From Ampelocalamus luodianensis (lineage: Eukaryota; Streptophyta; Magnoliopsida; Poales; Poaceae), in assembly GCA_036346255.1 (NCBI GenBank), contig CM070635.1, positions 47,209,715 to 47,273,714 of the forward strand: a DNA stretch of 64,000 nucleotides, given 5' to 3'. Made by a program: the position numbers and the translations under genes. The notes beneath the pieces are model-generated. The model made no database searches and was not told where the DNA came from. It saw only the letters and a list, made by a program, of their open reading frames with translations. The number at the start of each line of letters is the position of its first letter. Position 1 is the first letter of the stretch. Positions 23,765 through 34,594 of this stretch are shown piece after piece.

Positions 23765-23853
23765 GGAAATGTTGAATTTTTTCGGATGCTGGATCCTCTG
23801 AAAAAAAGGCATACAGTGAATGAGGCTATTGCACTTACCCATATTTTGTCAAG
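23765..23853 (+). pseudogene. isolated exon-like segment
   Basis: Between an acceptor-like TTTCAG (about 23759) and a donor AAG|GTATAT (about 23853) the open frame reads GNVEFFRMLDPLKKRHTVNE followed by AIALTHILS. Sequence and splice borders look like a real internal exon, but neighbouring exons were not found. Family not recognised. Confidence 0.4.
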
Positions 23854-24549
23854 GTATATTCTCTTTCTCGAAGATCATAATTTAATAATGTTCCAGTCCT
23901 TGCTTTGTCTATTAGTTTATTTTCTGCTACAAACGAGACGAAAGTCAAGGTCTATATGTCTGAAGTCAACTTAAGATCTTGGAGATTAAATCTTTTACTC
24001 TTCAACTTGCCTATAAGAGAGTTAATTGAGAATCTAGTTGTCATGCTTTAAAGTGAATGCCCTACGATGAATTTTGTTTTCTCAAACCCCACTATTATCC
24101 CTTATATAAAAGCATAACAGCTCCTTTGTTTCATACTTTTGTGTTCTCTGTTTCACCATTATTTTACACATGTTAAACCTCTTGTCAAAATATATATGAA
24201 CCACCCAACACAAGTAGTCAAAATGACCATAGAGTGAGGTGTATTCCGTTTGTTTTTTATGGTTGCAGCAAAGCTATGATTTTATTTTGCTGTAGTGATA
24301 TATAAGAACGTTGAGTGCTACTGCTACGATCTAGGTTCGTTGTTTATGATGTAGGATACTAAGTTCTCTTATACAACGAAAAATGTTATACAGGCTCCAA
24401 CTTATTGGTATTGCAGGGATATGAAAATTGTGCCATGGTCTGTTTGAGAAAAGGAAAGACTACAAGATGTCTGAAGGAATGCCAAGGACGCTCTTCTTTG
24501 TTTTTGGTTGGGCTGAAAGACGCTACGCCGTTACCTTATTTTTTGTAGA

Positions 24550-24656
24550 GAAAATTCACAATATATCACTAAATAACTTTGGATATTCACAATATATCAC
24601 TCATTATAAAGCTGACATGTGGGACTAGAGTTCATATGTTAGTAGTGGCGGAGCCA
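24550..24656 (+). repeat. left arm of a ~100-bp inverted repeat
   Basis: Contains TTCACAATATATCACT and, further in, GTGGCGGAGCCAA. Both occur in inverse order and orientation at 27553-27640. This looks like long terminal inverted repeats around 24.55-27.64 kb. Confidence 0.65.
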
Positions 24657-24900
24657 AGGGCCCTCCAGCCTGGGCAATTGCCTGGCCTTCCTTGCGCGCA
24701 CCCTTCTAAGCCCGAGGCCAACACCACCTGCCCTCCTCGCGCTTTGGGCCTCTAAGGTCGGGCAACATAGGCGCCTCCTCGCTGCGAGCCTCACTGCCTC
24801 AGCCTGCCCCTCTCAATCTCTCATTCGCTCTCTCTCTCTTCCCTAATCCCCACCTCCCGAACCCTAACTCCCCAAGCGACAAGCGTCGCCAAGCGGCGGC
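24625..24900 (+). repeat. direct repeat, copy 1
   Basis: About 276 bp from CTAGAGTTCATATG through AGTGGCGGAGCCAAGGGCCC to a GCCAAGCGG end, repeated at 25943-26208 with a roughly 12-bp gap and substitutions. The two copies bracket the 24.94-25.94 kb tandem array. Confidence 0.85.
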
Positions 24901-24936
24901 TTGCTGCAGCCTGCGTCGGCGGGCGCGGGTGGCGGC

Positions 24937-25942
24937 GAGTATGCCGTGTAACTGGACCGGTTTTTAACGACATTGGGGATGTTGGGCTGTAAATGGGCCT
25001 CAAGCGGGCCACTGATTGCCGATGTTGGGTCGTGAGTTTGTCTGCAGTGCCATAAATGGGCCGAAATCTAGCGATGCTGGGCTGTAAAATGTGGTGAGTT
25101 TTGCCACGCATGGGCTGTAAATGGGCCGTAACTTACCTACCTTGTTTGCCAATGTTAGGTTGTAATGGGCCGTGAGTATGCCGTGTAACTGGACCAATTT
25201 TTAACGGCATTGTGGATGTTGGGCTGTAAATGGGCCTCAAGCGGGCCATTGATTGCCGATGTTGGGCCGTGAGTTTATCTGCAGTGCCATAAATGGGCCA
25301 AAATCTAGCGATGCCGGGCCGTAAAATGTGGTGAGTTTTGCCACGTATGGGCTGTAAATGGGTCGTAACTTACCTACCTTGTTTGCCAATGTTAGGTCGT
25401 AATGGGCCGTGAGTATGCCGTGTAACTGGACCGATTTTTAACGGCATTGGGGATGTTGGGCTGTAAATGGGCCTCAAGCGGGCCACTGATCGTCGATGTT
25501 GGGCCGTGAGTTTGTCTGAGTGCCATAAATGGGCCGAAATCTAGCGATGATGGGCCGTAAAATGTGGTGATCTTTGCCGGTGTTGGGTCGTAAATGGGCC
25601 GATGACAGAAACATTCCTTAGGTTATTCTTTTGCTCTAGGTGGGCCCATAAAATTCTAACGGAGTTAGGGCGTAAATGGTCCTAGGTTGGGCTGGATAAG
25701 TAGTGGTTCGGGCGATGATGGACCTTAAATGGCTTAAATGAGGCTAAAACGAGTTAAGATGGGTCGAGGTTCGCTACTGTTGGGCCGTAAGCGGGCGAAA
25801 TTTTGCTGTAGTTTGCCGTTGCTGGGCCGAGTTTTGCCACGCTGGCTGTAAATGAGTCGGAACTTACCTATGTGCCTTTAAGTGGGCCGTTGTTTGCCAA
25901 TGTTGGATGTAATAGGCCGTGAGTTTGCCATGAAGCCGATTT
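24937..25942. repeat. tandem array, 237-bp units
   Basis: Units starting GAGTATGCCGTGTAACTGG occur at 24937, 25174 and 25411 (period 237 bp), followed by shorter related motifs to about 25942. All are rich in TGGGCCGTAAATGGGCC-like words. No coding capacity is evident; minus-strand open frames merely follow the repeat. The layout resembles subterminal repeats of large DNA transposons, but no element end was identified. Confidence 0.82.
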
Positions 25943-26208
25943 CTAGAGTTCATATGTTAGTAGTGGCGGAGCCAAGGGCCCTCTAGCCTGGGCAATTGCT
26001 CAGCCTTCCTTGCGCGCACCCTTCTAAGCCCGAGGCCAACACGCTTTGGGCCTCTAACGCCGGGCAACATGGGCGCCTCCTCGCTGCGAGCCTCACTGCC
26101 TCAGCCTGCCCCTCTCAATCTCACATTTGCAATCTCTCTCTGTTCCCAATCCCCACCTCCCGAACCCTAACTCCCCAAGTGACAAGCGCCGCCAAGCGCC
26201 AAGCGGCG
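25943..26208 (+). repeat. direct repeat, copy 2
   Basis: Second copy of 24625-24900, same orientation. Confidence 0.85.
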
Positions 26209-26209
26209 C

Positions 26210-26810
26210 TGCTGCGGCCGGCGGGCGGTGGCGGCGGGAGCCGGTGAGGGGTGAACTAGTTACTGTGACGCGGCGGGGCATTGGTGGACGGCTCTAGCGA
26301 GACGGTGGTTCCGGCGGGCAGCGACGGGAGCCGAAAGCGCACGCGCGGGCGTGGCGACTCCGGCGGCACGACGATTCCGGGCCTTCCGGCTCCGGCTCTG
26401 GGACCCAGGCAGCTAGGTGAGCTTTAGGAACTCCTCCCTTTGTGGATTAGTGGATTTTTCTTGCTCCAATCCCACCATGGCGCATTGGCGCTCCTCCTTC
26501 CTTGGCTCGGGCCTCCTCGGGCTCCCCATGGCCACATGGCGCCGCTCCTTCGACGGTCCGGCCGCCGGCTCCTCTTGCTGCGCCGCTCCCTTCGAACTCC
26601 TCTTGTCGGTGCCACTCCTCTTGGGGCTCGGACTCCTCCTGCGCCGCCGCTGGTTCCCTTGCGCGTCCGGCCCATGCGTAGTGCCCTCGCCGGCCTCCCT
26701 GCGCGCCCGTACTACCGTCGGCCTCCCTACGCGCTCGTGCCCCGGTCGGCTCGGCCTGCGGCCGCCGGCCGCCTCAGTTCCTTCTTTCAAAGCATGATTA
26801 CTTTGGGGGT
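26210..26810. other. GC-rich block, possibly captured first exon
   Basis: High-GC DNA open in several frames on both strands (Arg/Ser/Pro/Leu-rich). It is followed by AT-rich intron-like DNA. No domain recognised and strand not settled. It sits inside the inverted-repeat-bounded segment. Confidence 0.3.
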
Positions 26811-27550
26811 TGGGGCTCAATTTGTAGCTAAGTTTGTTGCTTATTGGTTAATTTGGGAACGTTAACTTGTATCAGTTTTTCCCCTCTTAACTAATTTGCA
26901 TATTGGTCTTTTTTACTCATCTGTGCGTATGGAACTACAGAGACGAACCATGTTAGTCTTAGTTGTGTTTGCAATAGATGATATCTGGAATCTAATTAGC
27001 TTGAAACCGGTAAGTAGACCCCTTTTGAACTGACCATGCATAGCTGGATTTGATTGTTTTCCTTTGGTCATACCTTGAGTAAAATAATCTCTCTAAAGAA
27101 TATAGACATTTTTTCAAATGAATAATATTTAACGAGAAACTCAAATGGAAATGGAAAGAAAAGGAGTTGCATCCATAGAGTGCCAAACAAGAGGAGCAAT
27201 CTGGATTCTGAAATGAAGAGTTGTCATTTTCTTGCACCCACGATTGATTTTCCACATATAAATTCAATTCCTCTTGCATTCTTGTGGGATTTTGCATCAG
27301 ATTGGTACGACTGTAGGTTTTAAAGTGAACATTAGCAACAGTGTAGACTCAATGGTTAATAGTGATAGGATAGTAGAACACAAAAATGGTGTTCACCACA
27401 TAGCTTATGTGTGTAATCAATTGGCGCAAGAGTATATGAATCCACATGCCCGGGCTTTGCTTCGCGCTTCGCGGTCGGACTTGGGAGACGAGCGAGCGGC
27501 CGTGGACTCGTGGCGTGGCCATAGCCGTGTGCTTGCCGAGGCTTCGGAAA
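26811..27550. other. AT-rich sequence, no gene recognised
   Basis: Intron-like composition. A minus-strand frame at 26992-27297 and a plus-strand frame at 27274-27591 show no known motif. Confidence 0.35.
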
Positions 27551-27552
27551 AG

Positions 27553-27640
27553 TTTTGGCTCCGCCACTGTATGTTAGTGAGACATCAGTGATATATTGTG
27601 AAGATTTAAAATTATTCAGTGATATATAACGTGATATATA
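27553..27640 (-). repeat. right arm of the ~100-bp inverted repeat
   Basis: TTGGCTCCGCCACT followed by AGTGATATATTGTGAA, the reverse complement of the left arm at 24550-24656, with spacing differences. Confidence 0.65.
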
Positions 27641-27649
27641 ACGGATTAG

Positions 27650-28500
27650 ATGAGGCTAAACTGAGTTAAGATGGGCCGATGTTCGCCGCTGCTGGGCGTA
27701 AGCGGCCGATATTTGCTGTAGTTTGACGCTGGTAGGCCGAGTTTTGCCACGCATGGGATGTAAATGGGCCGTAACTTACCTACCTTGTTTTCCAATGTTA
27801 GGTCGTAATAGGCCGTGAGTATGTGCCGTGTAACTGGACCGATTTTTAACGGCATTGGGGATGTTGGGCTGGCTGTAAATGGGCCTCAAGCGGGCCATTG
27901 CTTGCCGATGTTGGGCCGTGAGTTTGTCTGCAGTGCCATAAATGGGCCAAAATCTAACGATGTTGGGCCGTAAATGTGGTGATCTTTGCCGGTGTTGGGT
28001 CATAAATGGGCCGACGACAAACATTCTGTAGGTTATTCTTTTGCTCTAGGTGGGCCTACAAAATTCTAACGGAAGTTAGGGCTAAAATGGTCCTAGGTTG
28101 GGCCGGATAGGCAGTGGATGATGGAGCTTAAATGGGGTTAAAACGAGTTAACATGGGCCGAAAGCGGGCGAAATTTTGCTGTAGTTTGCCGTTGCTGGTC
28201 CGAGTTTTGCCACGCTGGCTGTAAATGAGCCGGAACTTACCTACGTGGCCTTTAAGTGGGCCGTTGTTTGCAAATGTTGAATGGTAATAGGCCGTGAGTT
28301 TGCCATGAAGCCGATTTCTAACGGTGATGGGCCTCAAGTGGGCCGTTGCCTGCCGTCGTTGGGTTATAACGGGCCGATGTTTGACGGTATTCGGCCGTGA
28401 GTATACCTCGTGTCATAGATGGGCTGAAATTTAACGATGCTAATCGGCTGACGTTTGCCTGTGTTGTGTCATAAGTGGGCCGGCGACAGAAACATTATTT
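27650..28500. repeat. second array of GGGCCGTAAATGGGCC-type repeats
   Basis: Related to the array at 24937-25942 in the same orientation. For example, 28130-28320 matches 25735-25942 (AAATTTTGCTGTAGTTTGCC and GTGAGTTTGCCATGAAGCCG), and 27819 onward matches the unit start. The first array stops at GATTTCTA (25943), where this one continues ...GATTTCTAACGG, so a formerly continuous array may have been split. Confidence 0.8.
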
Positions 28501-29138
28501 AGTTGGGCCGGAGGTTGTTTTTGGGTTTGAATTAGACTATTATCGTGATGTAGTTGGATTGCGTTAACTGCGACCTACATATCATCGGCCGTTACACAGC
28601 TAGCCTGCACTGAGCTACTCAACTACACACTACGGTGTTGGCGGTACACAAAAGGAGCATTGGTATTATGTGGCCGATTTAATGCATATATATATATTGT
28701 CTGAACCTGTCAAAGATACAACCTTTTCCATCTCCTAGATCTAAAACTATTATGTCAACTCAATCGTGAAATATCAATTCAATCGTGAAATATCTAAATA
28801 GGCATGGGCACCTAATTGCTAGCATGTAATCCTTTCCAATACAGCAGATGTGTGAAATATTTCATGTATACTTGTAATATGAAGTAAAGAACATTTCACT
28901 AGGCCCCAGCATATTTCAAGCATACACCAATGACCAACAGGCAACAAAGCTAGTTGTTACATTTCAATACTCGTACCTATTAAAAGAAAAACAACACATC
29001 GGTTCAAAGCTCGTAAACCAAGCATGTAAAGGGAGTGCCACAGGCAGAAAAAGCCTTAAACAAACAACGATAGACACATCATGAACATGCATATGCTTCA
29101 CATGGCATTCGGAAGTTCACGAGAGCCATGATAAGCAA
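28501..29138. other. no gene recognised
   Basis: AT-rich, short TA runs near 28687; no repeats with clear ends. Confidence 0.4.
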
Positions 29139-29185
29139 CTAGAAACCCTTACGCGCCTTGGCGCGCGGGTGGAAGCAGAATAGTT
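29139..29185 (-). mobile_element. Helitron-type 3' terminus, minus strand
   Basis: Read on the minus strand, a perfect CGCGCC-AA-GGCGCG hairpin is followed by nine bases and a terminal CTAG, then T. This is a textbook plant Helitron 3' end. The MED16 exons upstream (higher coordinates) lie on the same strand. The 5' end was not found. Confidence 0.75.
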
Positions 29186-29812
29186 GACTATCACATTGTA
29201 TATATGGACCAACACGATATTGTGTCTTGCATCTTGATACGATTGTGTCTTGTGTCGATTATCTATTAAATTCTAGTGTCATAGTGCTTGAAGGTCAGCA
29301 AACCATTAAATTCTTCAGAAGATAAGTTTCCCTTGTGTAAGGATAGTAAAAACAATGGAGCAACAGATATCTCGTATAATATGTATAGCTATTCCCATGT
29401 GTTTGCATCAATACCAATTTGTCATATTCTTCCATCTATATGATCCATTGTATGTACTTTTCATTAGTGCAAAAACAAGCGTGTTTACCAAGTGCTATCG
29501 CAATTAAATATGCATGATATTGTCTCGGTTTGCCCCAAGCATAGTTGAAAACATAAGAGGTAATTGATGAGTTGAACATGATTTCACCAACCCTAGGCAA
29601 ATCAATTCTTATGATGAAAGATATTTAATGTTATTTAGCACATACAAAGAAACAAAAAAAAAATGCCAATGCCCTGCAAGTATTAAGTCCGTAACACACG
29701 AAAAAAAGAGGATGATAGCTAGTTGAATTTAAGCTCAATGACAATGGAGTGGAAAAAACAGGAAGCAAAGAAGACCTGGATGCTTGAATGTAGAGCTGGG
29801 TCAACAGTCATT

Positions 29813-31253
29813 TAGTTAGGCTCAAAGCTAGACAACATATCAGTAGAAGCTTGACAGGGTTTAGATAGCAAAGTTGACGGATTTATCAGGGTAGAATCTA
29901 TTCCCTTGCCTAGCATATCTAGAAGTAATCTTGCTTGCATGTCCAACAAAAGTGCTCTGACATCTTCAGCCTTCGTTCCTTTCAGCAACCTGCACTTTAT
30001 CCTATCGAAGTCTTACATAAAGTAAATCGACTAACCATAAGTAAAAGCAAGTAATTGCTTAAAAAGGCCTAAAAAACTGAAGCAAATAATCGATGAATGC
30101 ACTATCTCAAGAACTCATGAAGACAATGTGAGACACATATTACATAGTGATGCAAGTGGATAACACATGATGAATAATTGAAGGTCAGTGCTTCAAACCG
30201 TGCATAGTGTACCAAAAGCAACGACATCACTTACAGGACAATGCTGCTGCCTCTGTTGCATAGTTGGAAGGCAATGGAAGTCCACATCCAGCAAAACTAT
30301 CACACTGTTAAGTGAGGCTGAAATAAGAAGCAAAAAAAATTAGATTCCTATTGAAATAGGTAACCAATCATATGCAACAATTTGCGAAACTTACTAAAAC
30401 ATAAACATTCTATCTGCTACAAAAATTTTGCCGCGCCTCACACCTTTAGACAATTTGACACATTAAGGAATATAGACAGGAGCAATGAAGCAAAAACACA
30501 TATGCCAAATGCACATTGCACAATGCACAGCACCAACCTGTTACCTGCAAGCGATTTGGCCCATTTCAGATGGGAAGTGGATCTTTTGCATATGACAAAA
30601 CATGAACTTCCTCCCATTATAGGCCATGCATATAAAAATGAAGGTAATGAAATATTTCTCCCACTAACCCTTGACATCTTTCAATTCAAAAACACCAAAT
30701 TTTAGTCAGGCCTAAACATCGAAAAGAAACTTGATTTAGCCTCCATTAACTCCATTAAAGACATGTAGAGGCCAAAATGACAGCTGCGGGAATTCTATAG
30801 TGCAGCAAGGGATCCACTTACCTTCAAATTGTACAGACAATTGGAATAGATTGAATCGGACAAACTACACACAAATGCATAACATCTGCAGAAACATCCT
30901 TACCGATAACATCTTCCGCGACACTATGTGCGCAACCAATAGTATCCCACCAATCCACACCATCCATTAGACTCCACGCAAATCTGCCAAAAATATTGCA
31001 ATTGTCACAAACAAATAAATCATTTAAAGCAACATGTATCATCCTGGGTGCATACTTATCTGCTATTGCCCGTTCCCACACAGCTGAGCTAAACTTTGTC
31101 TGGGCATTAAGAATTGCAGGAGGAATCAAACATATTATCTTCAGTATGGTTTGATCTTTGAGTGTGTCATGCCATACTGATGCTAAGCAACAACTACTTG
31201 AGGAAATGGCTTGTGGAGCATTTGCTGAGCCAACATTGACATGATAGTTGTCA
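29813..31253 (-). pseudogene. Mediator subunit 16 (MED16/SFR6) gene fragment, four exons
   Basis: Minus-strand exons match the C-terminal half of plant MED16. Exon 31253 to about 31057 encodes ASVWHDTLKDQTILKIICLI and FSSAVWERAIAD. Exon 30983-30904 encodes WSLMDGVDWWDTIGCAHSVA, close to the MED16 hallmark VDWWDAVGCT-SAAED. Exon 30317-30235 encodes SLNSVIVLLDVDFHCLP and TMQQRQQ. The last (about 30010-29815) encodes IKCRLLKGTKAEDVRALLLD and MQARLLLDMLGKGI, then stops at TAA. Splice sites are GT/AG and phases join for the first two junctions. MED16 is a Mediator tail subunit of more than 1,200 residues; only a central-C-terminal part is here. Retained introns, position upstream of a Helitron end and same strand imply Helitron capture. 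Divergence from the family suggests no function. Confidence 0.85.
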
Positions 31254-31930
31254 ACCTAATCAAAATTTAGCAACAAGGCAATTTGGGTAGTGCTAATAAA
31301 ATCTTTGAGGGCATCCGACCTGCATTCCTCCTGCTTCAAGAGCCGCGCAGTTGGTAGACCGTGGGGTCATGCTGGGCACGTGGGTGAGGTCGCTGCTGAA
31401 GATGGGCCGGTAGCCATGAGCGCAGTGGGGAGCCACACCATCTGACAGAGGCACACAAATGCAAATGGTCGCACTGCATCGGTGAGTTGTGCGTTACTCA
31501 CGCTTGGGCTTCTTGTTCTTCGAGGAGGCGGATTTTGCCTAGGAGGAGACGCAGAAGTGGCGGAACCAGTCACCGACGGGGATGCGCAGGAGAATGAGGC
31601 GGAGGCAGCGGTCGCAGCCGCCGCACAGCAGCAGCGTGGGGGAGACGGTGAGAGAGGAGGAAGAGGAAGAGAACACGGGCGAGCGAAGCAAGCGACCGGG
31701 CGATGCAAGCGAAGAAGAAAACACGGTGCTCAACCCTTTTCCTCTCGCGCAAACACGCGTGGCGAGGCGGCGAGGCAGCAGCGAACACGCGTGGCGGCGG
31801 GGGTAGCATACGGCCATGCGTCATCGGACGGACGGGAATGGAGAAAACCGTCAAATCCGACGGTCCACGAAAACGGGCTATGTGGCCACCATGGGTGCCG
31901 AGCCCAATCCGCCCCTTTATACTTGTAAGG
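31254..31930 (-). other. GC-rich first-exon-like region upstream of the MED16 fragment
   Basis: Open on the minus strand in more than one frame (31367-31708 and 31570-31854; Pro/Ser/Ala/Arg-rich). A short stretch near 31280-31345 reads KQEECRSDALKDFISTTQIA and may be an exon. It could be a 5' gene piece joined to the MED16 part in the Helitron. Origin unknown. Confidence 0.35.
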
Positions 31931-32014
31931 ATAAGATGGGTGCATCACCATGCATACGTCCAAAAAAACCACCGCACGCAATCTGTCTAAGTTTGTAAAG
32001 TGCCAAACCATCTC

Positions 32015-32017
<3 letters not shown>

Positions 32018-32079
<62 letters not shown>
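32018..32079. repeat. (TA)n microsatellite, 62 bp
   Basis: Uninterrupted AT dinucleotide run directly left of a MITE copy. Confidence 0.95.
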
Positions 32080-32081
<2 letters not shown>

Positions 32082-32090
32082 AAGCTTTTT

Positions 32091-32446
32091 TCTACTCTCG
32101 GGAGTAGTTACTCCCTATTCCGTATCTCACATATCTCATAACGTAGGTAGTATTTTGCGCAACCGAGAGTATGTATGTGTAGTATACGAGTATGTAAGAC
32201 CACATATGTGGTATTTACATATTTTTAGGAGTGGTATGTATAATTTTTTAGACATACTCTTTTTTATGTGTGAATATGAAGGTATTTATAAAATATGCTA
32301 AAAACTATGGACTCTCTTACAAATTTTTCGTGTGGTTCACATTGAAATATCTTATAATTAGTATATGAGTATACTCAAAGTGATAATAAAGTATATCAAG
32401 TTCTTTTAGATGGTATATCAGATGTGGAAGTAACTGCTCTCGGAAG
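32091..32446. mobile_element. TA-microsatellite-associated MITE, copy 1
   Basis: The left end CTACTCTCGGGAGTAGTTAC and right end GAAGTAACTGCTCTCGGAAG are inverted relatives. The interior is AT-rich with TATGTGGTATTTACATA and GTATATGAGTATACTCAAAG words. It has no coding capacity. It belongs to the same family as the copies at 36600, 58869, 59255 and 63198. Confidence 0.82.
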
Positions 32447-32765
32447 CGACCATTCACTGCTCCTTGTAAATGTTTATTTGTCGCTCCAATACATCAGATC
32501 CGCATGTGGTGGTACAAGCTACAAGCTATCCCATCCGGATGAATGCATGGTTTTATTTTTATTATTCCTTTTCCCTTGGAGTTAGAGGCGCACTGTCAGT
32601 ACATCAATGAGATGACAACCGATTACTTCTCTTCCAATTCGCCGATTTCATATATGTAGTGAAGAATCTTGTATGGCAACTTGCAAGATCGGCGGGGTAA
32701 GTTGACTAGATAACATAACTAAGATCTTATGTCAACGTGTACAACTATTCGGCCAAATTGTCGGG
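32447..32765. repeat. duplicated MITE flank, copy 1
   Basis: About 320 bp following MITE copy 1 is also present after MITE copy 2 (42187-42511), for example CTTGTAAATGTTTATTTG and GTTGACTAGATAACATAAC. Similarity ends in both places at CCAAATTGTCGGG. Confidence 0.9.
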
Positions 32766-34594
32766 CTCCACCGCTGCTCGCCGCTCGCCTCGAGGCTATC
32801 GCCTCGGTGGCGACGACGACGCGTCGTCACGCCGCAAAGGAAAAGGGCACGCAGCAGATGACTCGAAAGTGAGGAAGGATCTCTTCCTCATGAGTCGTTC
32901 GATTCCAGCCCGACACGTAAGAAGAAACCGTGCTCAATCGGATGAAGAGATGGAAGATCCGTAAGAACCTCAAATTGATCTCGTGCTCATATCACCGATG
33001 ATTATGCAATCTTGAGACACAAAGATCAATATCTTCGCCCTCCAACTCAATCAATCCCGCATTCCACACCAAGTTCCAGGAGCAAGTCTATGAGCGGTTT
33101 ATGATCATCACAGAAGTTTGCGGATCATAAATGCATAAAGTGGTCACACATAAACTCCTAGAAAAATATGATGGAGTGTATCGTCTTTTTCAGAAGTTGG
33201 TCTTCATGATTTTGTGGCTCTCGAAATGACTATGATGAAGAAATCATAAGACAATTCTATGCTACTTTGTATGTATCTCCGACTTTAAGAAAATGAAGTG
33301 GATGACAGCTTACACGGTATGTGGAGTGCACTAAGGGTGATTTTGAGCGTGTCGAGGATGCACTCGAAATTGGGATAAGCTTTTGACGCACCAGCTCTAC
33401 TTGTTCCTGCCGACGAGTTTTATGATCGAATGTCGTACACTCCAGGGAAAATTCATGGCTCGCTACCTATTCCCGCTTGATTAATAGGATTATTAATCAC
33501 ACTTTTCTTCCCAAGAGTGGTAATTTTGATCTTTGTTCGAGGACATGTTTGGAATATCATTGATAATATTATGCATGGAGAAAGTTTGATGTTGTGGATG
33601 TCATCATCGGGGATTGTCTCTTCTAAGAATGACAGGTAAAGCGGATTTATCATGCTCCTTACATCATGGCCCTAATTCTTAGTAAGATTGAATATCGGTG
33701 GTTTGGGATCACCTCATAAGTTTTACAAACCAGAGAAAATCCCCATTCGATTTCAATCCACAAAGAGAGCCAGAAGCAAAAGAAGAAGAAATTGCCCAGA
33801 GGAGGCAACGAGAAGGCTCTCACAGTCAAGCTACTCTTGCTCAGATTCTTACCACTCGACTCATTCTTAATAATCGATGCAGTTGAAAGTCTCGGCGAGA
33901 GATGAGGACAGCTTCTTACAGACTTTGAGAATGAGACTAACAACAGACTTGCCATCCCGACAGAGACAGTTGACTCTATGGAACAGCGTCTTCCACCTCT
34001 TCCACGTCCTTCGTCTCCAATACGGTTCTGCGTCGCCGCCCTCATCACTGCTTCCCGCCTCTCGGGCTCAGCGCTTCAGCTCCTGCTCGAGATCCCGCCT
34101 TTTCCCAGTCTCTTCACTCCAGTGGCCGGCTCCGCCTCTCGAGATCCAACGCTGATGTTTGTTTTTGGTACTTTGATGCCAAAGGGGGAGAAGTGAAAGT
34201 AGCTTTAAGGATTATGGGTGTCGACTTTATAGTCTTTTGATGTTTTATTATTTGCCTGTGAATGACTTCATCCTAATATTACCTTGTTCGAACTTGTTGG
34301 TTGTCTTAATTATCAAATGTGATATTATCTCTATCTGAAATTTCTTATATGACAATTCCTTATCATTGCAAGTTGTTTCTCTCGCCCAACAAGTTAAAAG
34401 AAACTCACAAAAAATTTTGTCATAATTCTCTTCATGTGCTCTCAAAATGTTCTATCTATTTCATGCACATGTTTAGGGAGCTTTCTTTGTGTTAAGTCAT
34501 CAAAAGAATATACACTTGTTTCACAATCTTGGATATTTTCAAAACTCCTCTTCTCACATTAACTAGGTTGTCATCAATTACCAAAAGGGGAGAT
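32766..34594 (+). mobile_element. internal region of a decayed LTR retrotransposon
   Basis: Gag-like remnants, all broken by stops and frameshifts: a basic stretch (32737-32964, RRKGKGHAADDSKVRKD), a fragment FQEQVYERFM near 33080, and TETVDSMEQRLPPLPRPSS near 33960-34020. A purine-rich tract (AAAAGGGGAGAT) lies directly before the LTR-like sequence at 34595. No primer site or 5' LTR was found, so only the 3' part seems retained. Superfamily not certain. Confidence 0.5.

Larger units (their letters stand above)
19840..24540. other. AT-rich region with a few exon-like stretches, no gene named
   Basis: No continuous gene is visible. Weakly coding pieces are a plus-strand stretch at 21418-21660 (GETIHIGGGTSTSHYVLVQI), an exon-like block near 23765-23853, and a Cys/Lys-rich stretch near 24419-24500. 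Bases 20520-20660 resemble a plant 5' UTR (GC-rich with GGGGTTTCG and TCTAGGG words). None could be joined into a model. Confidence 0.35.

Noticed and set aside
32010..32080. TCTCTACTATATATAT as a Helitron 5' end
   Set aside because: It fits the 5' consensus, but it runs into a plain (TA)n microsatellite, its orientation is opposite to the Helitron end at 29139, and no 3' terminus follows.
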